Shown here: piece after piece, positions 28,031 through 37,300 of the stretch
How positions within the stretch are numbered: position 1 is the first letter of the stretch
Layout: the number at the start of each line of letters is the position of its first letter
Assembly: GCA_021787565.1 (NCBI GenBank)
Contig: JAJYLT010000001.1
Span: 1 to 64,000 of the forward strand
Origin: Acidobacteriota bacterium
Lineage (GTDB): Bacteria > Acidobacteriota > UBA4820 > DSQY01
DNA: 64,000 nt
Direction of reading: 5' to 3'
Program-made: the position numbers and the translations under genes
The notes under the pieces: generated by a model
The model's database searches: none
Told to the model about the DNA's origin: nothing
Seen by the model: the letters and a program-made list of their open reading frames with translations, nothing else

Positions 28031-28567
28031 TCACCTTCCTTTGTGCCTGGGTCCCGCCGCAGACCACCGCGGTCCTCCCGGCGAGGGAAGCGCAAGAATT
28101 CCTGCACATAGTCTCCGCAAGGCTTCTAGGGGGTAAGGCGCTGACTTCCGTGAACGGACCTCCGGTGAGGCCCCAGATGGAATGCGCCGTGAGGAATCCT
28201 GCAAAGGGCTTTCCAAGACAGGATGGGCGCGCGCGTGAAATGCGGTGACCGGGTGCAGGTTATCGAACTCCACGCCCTCCTCGATCATCACGGATCCGAA
28301 CTTGACCCTTCCACTCGCCTCGAGGGCCATTCGGCTACGCATGGCCTCGATCGCGATGTTGTGGGCACAATCCCGCAGTATCCCTTCGAGCACGAGGCCG
28401 CCGCCGTGGCCACATTCCTTCCAGTGACCATCGGCAAGAAGCAGCAGCTTTCTCGAGAGTTCGAGCCCCTCCTCGATATCTCCGAGCGAGTCTCCAACCT
28501 CTCTCTTCGCATCCCGGTCCGGCTGCCCTCCGAGGCAACTGGGCACGGCCTTGAGGTGCCTGCACAT
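28031..28567 (-). CDS. Conserved hypothetical protein
   Basis: A 178-residue frame starting MCRHLKAVPSC with AGGAGAGAGACCG before the ATG. The first 95 residues look real: an alpha-helical section DGHWKECGHGGGLVLEGILR followed by DCAHNIAIEAMRSR, with several conserved-looking cysteines. The last 70 residues are Arg/Pro/Ser-rich and may result from read-through after a lost stop. Function unknown. Confidence 0.6.
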   Translation of the reverse strand: MCRHLKAVPSCLGGQPDRDAKREVGDSLGDIEEGLELSRKLLLLADGHWKECGHGGGLVLEGILRDCAHNIAIEAMRSRMALEASGRVKFGSVMIEEGVEFDNLHPVTAFHARAHPVLESPLQDSSRRIPSGASPEVRSRKSAPYPLEALRRLCAGILALPSPGGPRWSAAGPRHKGR

Positions 28568-28644
28568 CGGTCTCTCTCCTTCCCCATGGAGGGATCGGGC
28601 CGACGAGGTCACCGGCCCGATCCTCATGGAGTCTTCTCTGGTGA

Positions 28645-28920
28645 TCACGTGATGGTTTCGGCGGGGCTTCGCTTCATGGCCTTCTGATAGGCCTCCTTCC
28701 CCTCGTGGAGGGCTTCCTTCAGAGCGTCCTTGCGGTTTTCGGCGAAGTCCTTGGCCCCCTCAACGCCCTGGACGGCCTTGTTTTTAGTCCTTCGCAACGT
28801 GTCCTGAATCTTCTTCCGCGTTTCCGCCCCGGAGCCGGGCGCCAGGAGCAGGGCCGTCACGCCTCCCGCCACCGCTCCCACTACCAGTGCCACCAGCACA
28901 TTCGAAGCATTCTCGTTCAT
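28645..28920 (-). CDS. YtxH-family membrane-anchored protein
   Basis: A 91-residue protein: membrane segment at residues 8-28 with GAVAGGVTALLLAPGSGAETR, the hallmark of YtxH proteins, then a charged amphipathic helix rich in Lys and Glu. YtxH members are general-stress proteins of unknown mechanism. AGGAGGAGTGCG precedes the ATG. Confidence 0.9.
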   Translation of the reverse strand: MNENASNVLVALVVGAVAGGVTALLLAPGSGAETRKKIQDTLRRTKNKAVQGVEGAKDFAENRKDALKEALHEGKEAYQKAMKRSPAETIT

Positions 28921-28938
28921 CGCACTCCTCCTATTCGA

Positions 28939-29715
28939 TTAATTGGCGTTTCCGACGCTCATCTCGTTCTTGACGCCGCTCACGCCGTTGATGTCCTCGA
29001 CGAGCTTGGTAACCAGGCGCTTCTCGGCGGCGTTGTGCGCAGTGCCCCGTACCGTGACAACACCGTGTCTCGTTGAGATCTTTGTGTAGACGGCGCTGGT
29101 CGACTTATGGAACAGCAGGGCCAGCTTGACCTGGGTCGTGATGGAGGCGTCATCTATCTTTTCACCAAAGGTCCTGGACGACTTCTGGGGGGCGGGCGAG
29201 ACCGTCATTCGGTTGTCCACATCCTTGACCCCGTCTACATCCTTGGCATATTCCGTGGCGAGTTCCTTTTCGGCATTGCTTGAGGCGACGCCTCGCAGGG
29301 TCACGACGCCCGCCTTCACGTCGACCTCGGTGTCGATGGCGCTCACGCTTCGATGAAAGAGGAGCGTCGTCTTGACCTTGTCCGCGATCCACCGATCGGA
29401 GTTCGGGGTGAGGGGCTCGTCTTTGAGCGTCAGCCTGTTGTCCACGCTCCTGACGCCGGGGAGGTTTGCCACCGTGTCCTGCGCCATGTCCTTGTGCGAT
29501 TCCGAGGCGACCGTGCCCGTCAGTGTGACCACTCCGTTGTTGGAATGTATGTTGATCTCATCTCCCTTGAGATACGTTTGGAAGATGTACGACGCCTTCG
29601 CGGATGATACGATGCGGCTGTCCACGGCCGATGCGCGGAGGGGAAGGCTTGCGGTCAACACGGCGCTGGCAGCTACGATTAGAGCCGACAGGTACATCAC
29701 TCTCACAGTTTTCAT
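28939..29715 (-). CDS. Periplasmic protein with three BON domains
   Basis: A 258-residue exported protein. Signal peptide residues 1-30, then three BON domains of about 70 residues (near 35-100, 110-175 and 190-255), each with the G-V-V-T-(L/V)-x-G pattern and the closing V-x-x-V-x-N-x-(L/M). OsmY-type BON proteins bind membranes and protect the envelope in osmotic stress. The ATG was chosen because AAAGGAGACTGTA precedes it. It directly precedes ytxH in transcription order. Confidence 0.93.
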   Translation of the reverse strand: MKTVRVMYLSALIVAASAVLTASLPLRASAVDSRIVSSAKASYIFQTYLKGDEINIHSNNGVVTLTGTVASESHKDMAQDTVANLPGVRSVDNRLTLKDEPLTPNSDRWIADKVKTTLLFHRSVSAIDTEVDVKAGVVTLRGVASSNAEKELATEYAKDVDGVKDVDNRMTVSPAPQKSSRTFGEKIDDASITTQVKLALLFHKSTSAVYTKISTRHGVVTVRGTAHNAAEKRLVTKLVEDINGVSGVKNEMSVGNAN

Positions 29716-29738
29716 TACAGTCTCCTTTGGGATGGATA

Positions 29739-30548
29739 CTAAGCATGGTCGCGTCGTGGCGAAGTCCGCCATCTCACTTGGCCGTCAATCCTCTCAAACT
29801 GCTGGCTCCAGACAAGGCGCAAATATTCGACTTCAGGCAGGCCGCGCGCCAGCGGGGGTGCGTCCTCCTTCGCCAGGGCATCCAGAAGGAAGAAGCCATC
29901 CTCGCCCACCGCCAATGCGAGCGCCTCGCGCTTCTCGGAAGACTGCTGGGCCTTCCCGGCCGTCCCGCTCCCGGCATAGCGCTGGAACCAGTGGGGGAGA
30001 ACCGTCTGCTTGAGCCACTCTGGGCTGTGGATGGCGAGTTCGTCGAGCGCGAGCCGCATGGCCCTCACTATCTGTGAGATCCGGTTGAGAGTATCCACGG
30101 CATGCAGCATGGAGGCCGTGTTCACTTGCTTGGGGTTCCAGGGAGATGCGTCAAACAAGTTCCGGACCCTCTCCAGCAGAGCATCCAGGAACTGGTTGAC
30201 CGTTGGGTCCTCGAGCAGCTTCCGGTGGTACTCATCAAGCTCCTCCTGATCGAATCCAAGACTGACGAGCGGAAGGTGCAGAGCGTATTTCCAGTCCACC
30301 CGCTTGAGCACCGCGGCGGCCGCCTGCGAGTCGGACAAGCTTTCCAGGTACTGGAAGACGGTGACGAGAAAGAGAAGGGGGATGGTGATATGGGGCTCGG
30401 AGGATTCCTGACCGGTACTGAGTTCGAAGTCCTTGCAGAGTTCGCCGAGTTGGTCCCCAACGTTTCGGTAGAACGTGGCCTTCTTGAACAAGGACTTGCC
30501 GGCTGACGCCGTGTTCTTGGGGATGGGGCGAACCGTCCTGGTGCTCAT
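29739..30548 (-). pseudogene. Truncated IS1182-type transposase (N-terminal part)
   Basis: A 269-residue frame. It has the N-terminal transposase domain of IS5/IS1182-like elements (ITIPLLFLVTVFQYLESLSD then RVDWKYALHLPL and LGFDQEELDEYHRKLLED) and the following helical linker region (HAVDTLNRISQIVRAMRLAL, SPEWLKQTVLPHWFQRYAG, YLRLVWSQQFE). It stops where the DDE catalytic core (SPYD...KR...W-x-GYK-VHLTET) should begin. No terminal inverted repeats or second half are visible. The frame is intact with its own GGAG-type ribosome site, so a domesticated non-catalytic protein is possible. Confidence 0.75.
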
Positions 30549-30619
30549 GACTGTCGTTTCTCCTCCCGGCACACGAGCACAGCCCGTGGCTGGATAGAGC
30601 CCTTTTAGGGCTGTTGAAA

Positions 30620-30738
30620 TTTTAATGTCCCGCGGTCCAATCGATTAGCGTAAGGGCTACGGAAGAAGTTGCCGAACGGGGGATTGGGAAATTGCGGAGC
30701 AGGGAGGGGCGCATCCGTAAAGACTACGGAGGGAATCG
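30620..30738 (-). promoter_or_regulatory. Family-1 upstream element, copy 2
   Basis: In gene direction: CGATTCCCTCCGTAGTC, TTTACGGATGCG, CTCCGCAATTTCCC, TTCCGTAGCCC, ending ACATTAAAATT 72 bp before the truncated transposase start. A small AGCCCTTTTAGGGCT palindrome at 30601-30613 lies between element and gene. The gap 30549-30843 holds nothing else recognisable. Confidence 0.75.
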
Positions 30739-30843
30739 GGCGGCTGGGTGCATGGGCGAGAGGCTAGTGGGGATAAACGAGCGGGGAAGAGTGGGCCACC
30801 CGGCGTCGCGATGGCGTTTATCCTTATTGCTTTCCTTGTGCCG

Positions 30844-31527
30844 TCATGCTCGTAGGCCTTCATGCTCAACACGCTCGCTTGCGCCCGATTCACAGATATC
30901 CCCATCAGCCTGCAACCCGAGGGAAGCGAGTGCGGCGCACGTGGAGCCGTAATCCGTGTGAAGGATGCTCCGAATTCCCATGCCTTCAGCAACCTGGACG
31001 AACATCGGCGTGTTTTCGATGTAGACGATCTGCCCGGCCGGCGTCTGGGCGATGTCCAGGGCAAGCCGAAAGATGTCGGCGTCGGGTTTGCGGATGTGGA
31101 CGAAGCATGAGGAGATGAAGAAATCCACAAATCGGCCCAGCTTGAACCTGCGGATCCGATACGCGTTCAGCTCGCGTCCTTCGTTGCTGACCACGGCGAT
31201 CTTCAGCCCGTGCACGATTTTGAGCTTGGCGATCAGCGCGATCATCTCGGGGTAGGCTTTCGATTGCGCGAACATGAAGGCCTCAAACTGGACGCGCGTG
31301 AACGGCCGCTTCTGATAGAACACCACCCGGCCCAGATACTCTTCGAGCGTGAGCTTCCCCTCCTCGTAAGTGTCGAAGGTCAGGTGGTGGCGATCCTCCA
31401 TCTCGGGCCACTCCAGCTTGAAGTGGGCCGCTGCCCGCCGCCGGGCATGAAGATCCCATCCATCGGTGAGCAGGACGCCGCCGATATCCACAAAGAGACA
31501 GGTGATCGATGCCGCTTTCTTCATCAT
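30844..31527 (-). CDS. HAD-superfamily hydrolase
   Basis: A 227-residue haloacid-dehalogenase fold protein. Motif I is LFVDIGGVLL with nucleophile Asp14 and DxG in place of the phosphatase DxD; motif II is IAVVSNEG; motif III is HIRKPDADIF; motif IV is IVYIENTPMFV, where the usual second acidic residue is replaced. This form is found in sugar phosphatase/epoxide-hydrolase-like members such as YihX, so a glucose-1-phosphate phosphatase role would suit its place. Its start overlaps the pgm stop in ATGA. Confidence 0.87.
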   Translation of the reverse strand: MMKKAASITCLFVDIGGVLLTDGWDLHARRRAAAHFKLEWPEMEDRHHLTFDTYEEGKLTLEEYLGRVVFYQKRPFTRVQFEAFMFAQSKAYPEMIALIAKLKIVHGLKIAVVSNEGRELNAYRIRRFKLGRFVDFFISSCFVHIRKPDADIFRLALDIAQTPAGQIVYIENTPMFVQVAEGMGIRSILHTDYGSTCAALASLGLQADGDICESGASERVEHEGLRA

Positions 31528-33194
31528 TTCGCCTTCTCCGCTGATTGTGGCGCCTCGGCCAACGCACCGTTGACGATCGTCTGGGCTTCCTCCACGATGC
31601 GATGCAGGTGGTCCGCCCCCCTGAAGCTCTCCGCGTAAATCTTATAGATGTGTTCGGTCCCCGAGGGCCTGGCCGCGAACCATCCGCTTTCCGCCATCAC
31701 TTTCAACCCGCCGATGGGGGCCCCATTGCCCGGGGCGCGGGTCACCACGGCCTCAATTTTCTCGCCCGCCAGATCGGTGAGCGTAACCTGCCGGGGCGAG
31801 AGTCTCGCCAGCAGTTCCTTTTGACCCGGAGTCGCCGGGGCTTCGACGCGGTCGTAGACGGGATCGCCGAACTCGCTCGTGAGTTCTCGGTAGAGTTCTC
31901 CCGGATCTCGGCCCAACCTGGCCATCATCTCCGCCGCCAGCAACGCCGGGACGATCCCGTCCTTGTCCGTCGTCCAGGCGGTGCCATCTCTTCGGACAAA
32001 GGACGCGCCCGCGCTCTCCTCGCCACCGAAGCCGAGGGAACCGTCCAGCAGGCCATCCACGAACCACTTGAACCCCACGGGCACCTCGTAGAGCTTCCGG
32101 CCCAGTTTCGAGGTGACGCGATCGATCATCTGGCTGCTCACTACGGTCTTGCCGACCGCCGCATTCGCGCGCCACGCCGGCCGGTGTCGGAAGAGATAGG
32201 AGATGGCGACCGCGAGGTAGTGGTTGGGCGGGAGCAATCCGGCGCTCCGGGTGACGATCCCGTGCCGGTCGTGATCGGTATCGCAGGCGAAGGCGATATC
32301 GAAACGATCCTTGATGCCGATCAGCCTCTGCATGGCGTACGGAGAGGATGGGTCCATCCGGATCTGGCCGTCCCAATCGACCGTCATGAATCGAAAGGTC
32401 GGATCGACGGCTTCGCTGACGACGCTGAGGTTCAAGCCATAGCGGTCGGCCATGGCCCCCCAGTAATGGACTCCGGCGCCGCCGAGCGGATCCACCCCCA
32501 TGTGGATCTTCGCGGCGCGAAGGGCATCCATGTCGAGCACGCTGGCGAGATCCGAAATGTACGCATTGAGATAATCGTGCCGGTGTGTTGTAGGCACATG
32601 AAGGGCCTTCTCGAAGGGCATCCGCCTCAAACCCGAAAGGCCGTTCCCGAGAAGCCCGTTGGCCTTCGTCTCGATCCAATCAGTGACGGCGCGTTCCGCC
32701 GGCCCGCCGTTGGGCGGGTTGTATTTGAAGCCGCCATCATGGGGCGGATTGTGCGAGGGCGTGATCACGACACCGTCGGAAAGCCCGCTCTTGCGCCCGC
32801 GGTTGTAAGTGAGTATGGCGTGTGACACCGCGGGAGTGGGTGTGTATTCGTCGTGTTCGGAGAGCATGACGTCCACGCCGTTGCCCGCCAGCACTTCGAG
32901 CGCGCTGGCAAAAGCCGGCTCGGACAGGGCGTGCGTGTCCATGCCGAGAAACAGCGGGCCGGTGATCTGCTTCTGCCTGCGATACTGGCAAATGGCCTGA
33001 CTGATGGCGAGAATGTGCCGTTCGTTGAAGGAGTTATCAAGTGAGCAACCGCGATGCCCGGAGGTGCCGAACATGACGCGTTGCGCGGGTACGGAAGGAT
33101 CAGGGCTCTGCGCATAGTAAGCCGTGATGAGCTTGGGCACGTTGATGAGCATGGATGGGGAAGCGGGCTTTCCCGCGAACGGGCTCACTTCCAT
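31524..33194 (-). CDS. pgm: Phosphoglucomutase (alpha-D-glucose phosphate specific)
   Basis: Interconverts glucose-1-phosphate and glucose-6-phosphate, 556 residues. RVMFGTSGHRG opens the first domain; the phosphoserine loop is VVITPSHNPPHDGGFKYNPP (Ser about 147); the metal loop is DTDHDRHG; the sugar-binding loop is GGEESAG; ARPSGTEHIYKIYAE is the phosphate-binding C-terminal loop. GAGGAGATACTGCG precedes the ATG. It supplies glucose-6-phosphate to zwf from glycogen or glucan breakdown, or glucose-1-phosphate for sugar-nucleotide synthesis. Confidence 0.96.
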   Translation of the reverse strand: MEVSPFAGKPASPSMLINVPKLITAYYAQSPDPSVPAQRVMFGTSGHRGCSLDNSFNERHILAISQAICQYRRQKQITGPLFLGMDTHALSEPAFASALEVLAGNGVDVMLSEHDEYTPTPAVSHAILTYNRGRKSGLSDGVVITPSHNPPHDGGFKYNPPNGGPAERAVTDWIETKANGLLGNGLSGLRRMPFEKALHVPTTHRHDYLNAYISDLASVLDMDALRAAKIHMGVDPLGGAGVHYWGAMADRYGLNLSVVSEAVDPTFRFMTVDWDGQIRMDPSSPYAMQRLIGIKDRFDIAFACDTDHDRHGIVTRSAGLLPPNHYLAVAISYLFRHRPAWRANAAVGKTVVSSQMIDRVTSKLGRKLYEVPVGFKWFVDGLLDGSLGFGGEESAGASFVRRDGTAWTTDKDGIVPALLAAEMMARLGRDPGELYRELTSEFGDPVYDRVEAPATPGQKELLARLSPRQVTLTDLAGEKIEAVVTRAPGNGAPIGGLKVMAESGWFAARPSGTEHIYKIYAESFRGADHLHRIVEEAQTIVNGALAEAPQSAEKAK

Positions 33195-33272
33195 CGCAGT
33201 ATCTCCTCGGTCCGCTCGTGCCGCCGCTCCGCCTCGTGGCGCCCCGTGTCGCCCGCGCGCCGGAGAAGGACC

Positions 33273-33353
33273 CTATTTCCGCAGGACCGTGAGCAGGTCC
33301 TGCTTGTGCTCCTCTTCCATGACGAGAATGTCCTCACTAGACCTCCGGCTCAC
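33273..33353 (-). pseudogene. Possible ferritin-like/Dps C-terminal fragment
   Basis: A 26-codon minus-strand frame reads SRRSSEDILVMEEEHKQDLL then TVLRK and stop. The E-x-x-H spacing with E-D-I-L ahead and D-L-x-x-x-L after is typical of the last ferroxidase helix of bacterioferritin/Dps-like proteins. Everything upstream is missing, so this is a remnant if the identification holds. Confidence 0.4.
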
Positions 33354-33444
33354 GCCACCATCGGGTGAGCACGCCTCGCCTGGCGCGAGGCTCACGGGCT
33401 CTGTTGAGGACTCATGGCGAGCCCGCTTCGTCGGTCGGCGGCGA

Positions 33445-34185
33445 TCATTGCGGCAGGGAGTTGAGCAGGGCTTGCATCTGGGTGATCTCGGCCGACTGCG
33501 AGGTAATGATGTGCTCGGCGAGCTGCTTGGCTTCGGCGTTGCTCCCGTCCTTGAGCTCGGTCTGTGCCATGATCACCGCGCCCTTGTGGTGCGCGATCAT
33601 CCCCGTCAGCCACTCCCGGTCAAACGCCGGTCCCGAAGCCTTGGAGAGAGCGGTCATGTTCTTCTGGGACATCATCCCCTCCATCGAGCCACCCATCGCA
33701 TCCACGGTGTGCTCGGTGGCATCCGGCACGGGCTTGCCCCAGCCGGTCAGCCAGCCGGACATGCTCTCGATCTCCGGACCCTGTGCGGCCTTGATGGTTG
33801 CGGCCAACCGCTTGACATCGTCGCTGTCGGCCTGGGTCATGGCCATGTCGGCCATCTGGACGGCTTGCTCGTGATGGCGAACCATGCCGCTCGCGAACGC
33901 CACGTCGGCATCGTTGTATGCCCCGGTGGCAGGGACGCCGGTCCCCGCGAGGATGCTCGATGGGGCGCCCTCGGCAGGCTGGGCCTGTTGCGCGCTGCCG
34001 GCCGAGGCTTGGGGGCTTGTACCGTCGTCGGCGGTACCGGACGTGCTGCCGCAGGCGGTCAGGGTGAGAACGCCCACGAGCAGAGTCGCGGACAGCAGAA
34101 GAAGGCGCGGGGTTTGGCGCGCAATACCGATCAGAGGCTTTTCTGGCAGGACGACCGCACGTTTCATGAGATCCTGTTCATTCAT
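33445..34185 (-). CDS. DUF305 lipoprotein
   Basis: A 246-residue exported lipoprotein: hydrophobic segment LLLLSATLLVGVLTLTAC with the lipobox cysteine, a Ser/Ala/Pro-rich linker, then DUF305. It contains paired metal-site-like motifs FASGMVRHHEQAVQMADMA and TGMIAHHKGAVIMAQTEL, each with His-His, so metal (copper or iron) binding is plausible. ATG 34185 follows AAAGGATGG; alternatives are 34203 and 34167. A family-2 element lies just upstream. Confidence 0.9.
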   Translation of the reverse strand: MNEQDLMKRAVVLPEKPLIGIARQTPRLLLLSATLLVGVLTLTACGSTSGTADDGTSPQASAGSAQQAQPAEGAPSSILAGTGVPATGAYNDADVAFASGMVRHHEQAVQMADMAMTQADSDDVKRLAATIKAAQGPEIESMSGWLTGWGKPVPDATEHTVDAMGGSMEGMMSQKNMTALSKASGPAFDREWLTGMIAHHKGAVIMAQTELKDGSNAEAKQLAEHIITSQSAEITQMQALLNSLPQ

Positions 34186-34230
34186 GAGGCACCATCCTTT
34201 CATGAGATATGGTCCTTTATGGCACGTGTA

Positions 34231-34311
34231 CCCAAATTAGCTCTCGGATCCCCATCGGGAAAGAGCACTTTCTACGCAGAAGCGTTGCCCGAGCGTGAGT
34301 AGAAACTACCT
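34231..34311 (-). promoter_or_regulatory. Family-2 upstream element, copy 1
   Basis: In gene direction: GGTAGTTTCTACT, then GTAGAAAGTGCTCTTT, CCGATGGGG and AGCTAATTT with 35 bp from GTAG to the CTAA box. About 45 bp upstream of the DUF305 lipoprotein start. Confidence 0.75.
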
Positions 34312-34384
34312 CTCCGGAGCAGGCCATATCGCGGCGTGCAAAGCCCCCAGCGGGGTGCGGGGACTGGTTCGCGTCACTCGCGGT

Positions 34385-37300
34385 TTACGGCGTCCTGGCT
34401 TTCGTCGGGATCTCCGGAGCCCGTTTGGAATTGCTCTGCCCACGGCGCACCGCCCCGAGCACCACCCGCACCCGGTGGTCGCGGCCGTCATCTTCGATGG
34501 GGATCGCCGCCGGGTCGGCCGGCGATCCATCGAGATCCACGCTCGCAACGCCCTGGCAGCGGCGCTTCGGGTTCTCCACGGTGATCGCGTAGCGCGTCTT
34601 TCCGAAGCGCCATTCGATGGAGTAGGCCGGCCACGACGAAGGGATGCACGGGTTCACGGTAAAGACCGCGCCGTGGCGCTGCAGTCCTAGGATGCCTTCC
34701 AGTCCGACCCGGTACATCCAGCCCGCCGAACCGGTGTACCAGGTCCAGCCGCCGCGCCCCCGGTGCGCCGGGTGGTCGTAAATGTCCGCCGCGACAGCGT
34801 AGGGCTCCGTCATGTAGCGCTCGACCTCGCTCGCCGTCCGCGAGTGGTTGATGGGGTTGAGCATGTGAAAGAACTCCACCGCCTCGTCGCCACTCCCGAG
34901 GCGCGCGAGCGCGAGGACGACCCACGCCGCCGCGTGCGTGTACTGCCCTCCGTTCTCGCGGATCCCCGGGATGTAGCCCTTGATGTACCCCGGCTCGATG
35001 GCCGTGTGATCAAAGGGCGGAGAGAGGAGCAGGATGACGCCCGAGCCGCGCCGGACGAGGTGGGTGCGCACGGAATCCATGGCGCGCCCGGCGCGGTTTC
35101 CCGGAGCGGCACCCGAGAGGACGGCCCAGCTCTGTGCCACCGAATCGATCTTTCCTTCGTCGTTTTGGGACGAACCCAGCGGCGTGCCGTCATCGAAGTA
35201 CGCGCGCCTATACCACTCTCCGTCCCAGCTTTGCTCCAGCATTCTTCCCAGGCGCTCGCGTTCGGCGCGGTAGCGGGCCGCGCGCGGCCCATCCCCACGT
35301 TCGTCGCACAAGGGGGCAAAGGCACCCAGGACGGTGTGCAGAAACCAGCCGACGAAGATGCTCTCCCCGCGGCCCTCGGGGCCGACGTTGTTGTAGCCGT
35401 CGTTCCAGTCGCAGCTTCCGATGAGCGGCAGGCCGTGCCCGCCGGCGGTGAGCGCGCGATCCACGGCCCGTAGGCCGTGCTCGAACAGCGTGCCGGTCTG
35501 GTCGGAGATGGTCGGGATACCATACGCCTCGGGCTCCCCCATGGGGACGGCGGGAGCCTCCAGAAAGGAGACCCGCTCGTCGAGGAGGGACCGGTCTCCC
35601 GTGGTCTTGACGTACTCGGCGGCGGCGTAGGGGAGCCAGAGAAGGTCGTCCGAACAGCGCGTCCGAATGCCCTGGCCGCCCGGGGCGCTCCACCAGTGCT
35701 GGACGTCCCCCTCCACGAACTGGCGTGCGGCCGCTCTCAGGATGTGTTCGCGGGTGAGGTCCGGCCGCGTGAACATGAGCGCCAGCACGTCCTGGAGCTG
35801 GTCGCGGAAACCATACGCACCGCTCGATTGGGAGTAGGCGGAGCGCGCCCAGACTCGGCACGCCAGATCCTGGTAGAGGAGCCACCCGTTCACGAGGACG
35901 TCGAAGGAGTCGTCGGGTGTGGTGACGCGTACGGCGCCCAGCACGTCTTCCCAGAAACTCTCCACCAGGGCCAGTTCGGCCTCGGCGACGGCGGGGGCGT
36001 CCTTGCCGGAGAATCGCCGCAGGAGCTCGCGGGCCTCGGCCGCGTCCCGGCCCTGCCCGAGGAGGAACACGACGCGCCGTGACGCGCCCGGCTCCAGCTC
36101 CACCACCGTCTGCAACGCCGCGCACGGGTCGAGGCCGGCGCCGAAGCGGTTCAGCAGCAGCGGCCGGCCGAGCGCCGCGGGACGCGAGAGCGAACCGTTG
36201 CGACCGAGAAACTCGAGGCGGTCCCCCGTGGCGGAGAGGAGCGGCTCGCTGGCCGCGGCGAACGCCACGCGGGCCCGCTCAGGACTGTAGAGGTCGCGGG
36301 CCAGGACCGCGCCGGTCTCGGCGTCGCGCTCCGTGGAGACAAACCTCGGGCCGCTCGCGATGGGGGGGCCGAGCAGCCATTCGCAGTACGAGAAAAGGGT
36401 CAGGCGCCGCGGCCGGTCGGAGCGGTTCGTCAAGGTGAGGAGAGACAGCTTCACGGGCTCATCCCGCGCCACGAAGACCGCCAGCTCCTGCCCGATGCCT
36501 CGCGCGGCGCGGGAGAAGCGTGTCACGCCCGGCGCGTGGCGCACCACCCAGCGCGGAGAGCGCGGCGTACGCCTCAGGGGCGCTGGCGTGGCACCCCAGA
36601 GGGCGCCGCTCTTCTCGTCGCGGATGAAGATCGCCTCCGCGGTCGGGTCGGTGACCGCGTTGTTCGCGAAGGGCGTGAGGCGGTTCTCGCGGCTGTTGTC
36701 GCACCATGTGTGGGCCGCCCCGGAGGCGGTGATGATGCTCCCGAAGCGCGGGTTGGCGAGCACGTTGATCCAAGGAAGGGGAGTCTCCCGTTCGCCCTCG
36801 AGGACGACGACGTACTCGCGTCCGTCCCGCGTGAAGCCGCCGAGACCGTTCCCGAGGAGAAGCGGCGGCGGCTCCGGTCCGACTTCCGGCCGCTGTGTAT
36901 CCGGGACCTCATCGACCGGCACGGTGCCCAGAGGCTGTGGAGGCTCCGCCCCCGGGCTGTCGAGCTGCGCTTCCAGGTTGCCGCCCTCGCCGGAAAGGAC
37001 CGCCTGGGCGACCACGCTCAGAAGGACCCTCTCGGCCTCCGAGATCAAGTCGCCCTGGAGAAGAAATACGCCGCCGGGCTTCCCCTTCCAGGCACTCCAT
37101 GGGCCGCCGTCGACGAGCTGCGTAAGCGCTTCCTTCAGCTCCTCGCGATAGCTCGCCGGGTGCTCGTTCAGGATCACGGCGTCCGCCTTGAGCCCCTTCA
37201 GGCGCCAGTGCTCGTGGGCGGTCAGGACCTGCCGAACGAGCTGCACGTCTTCCGGCTCTTTCACGCGGACGAGGACGATGGGGAGGTCGCCCGATATGCC

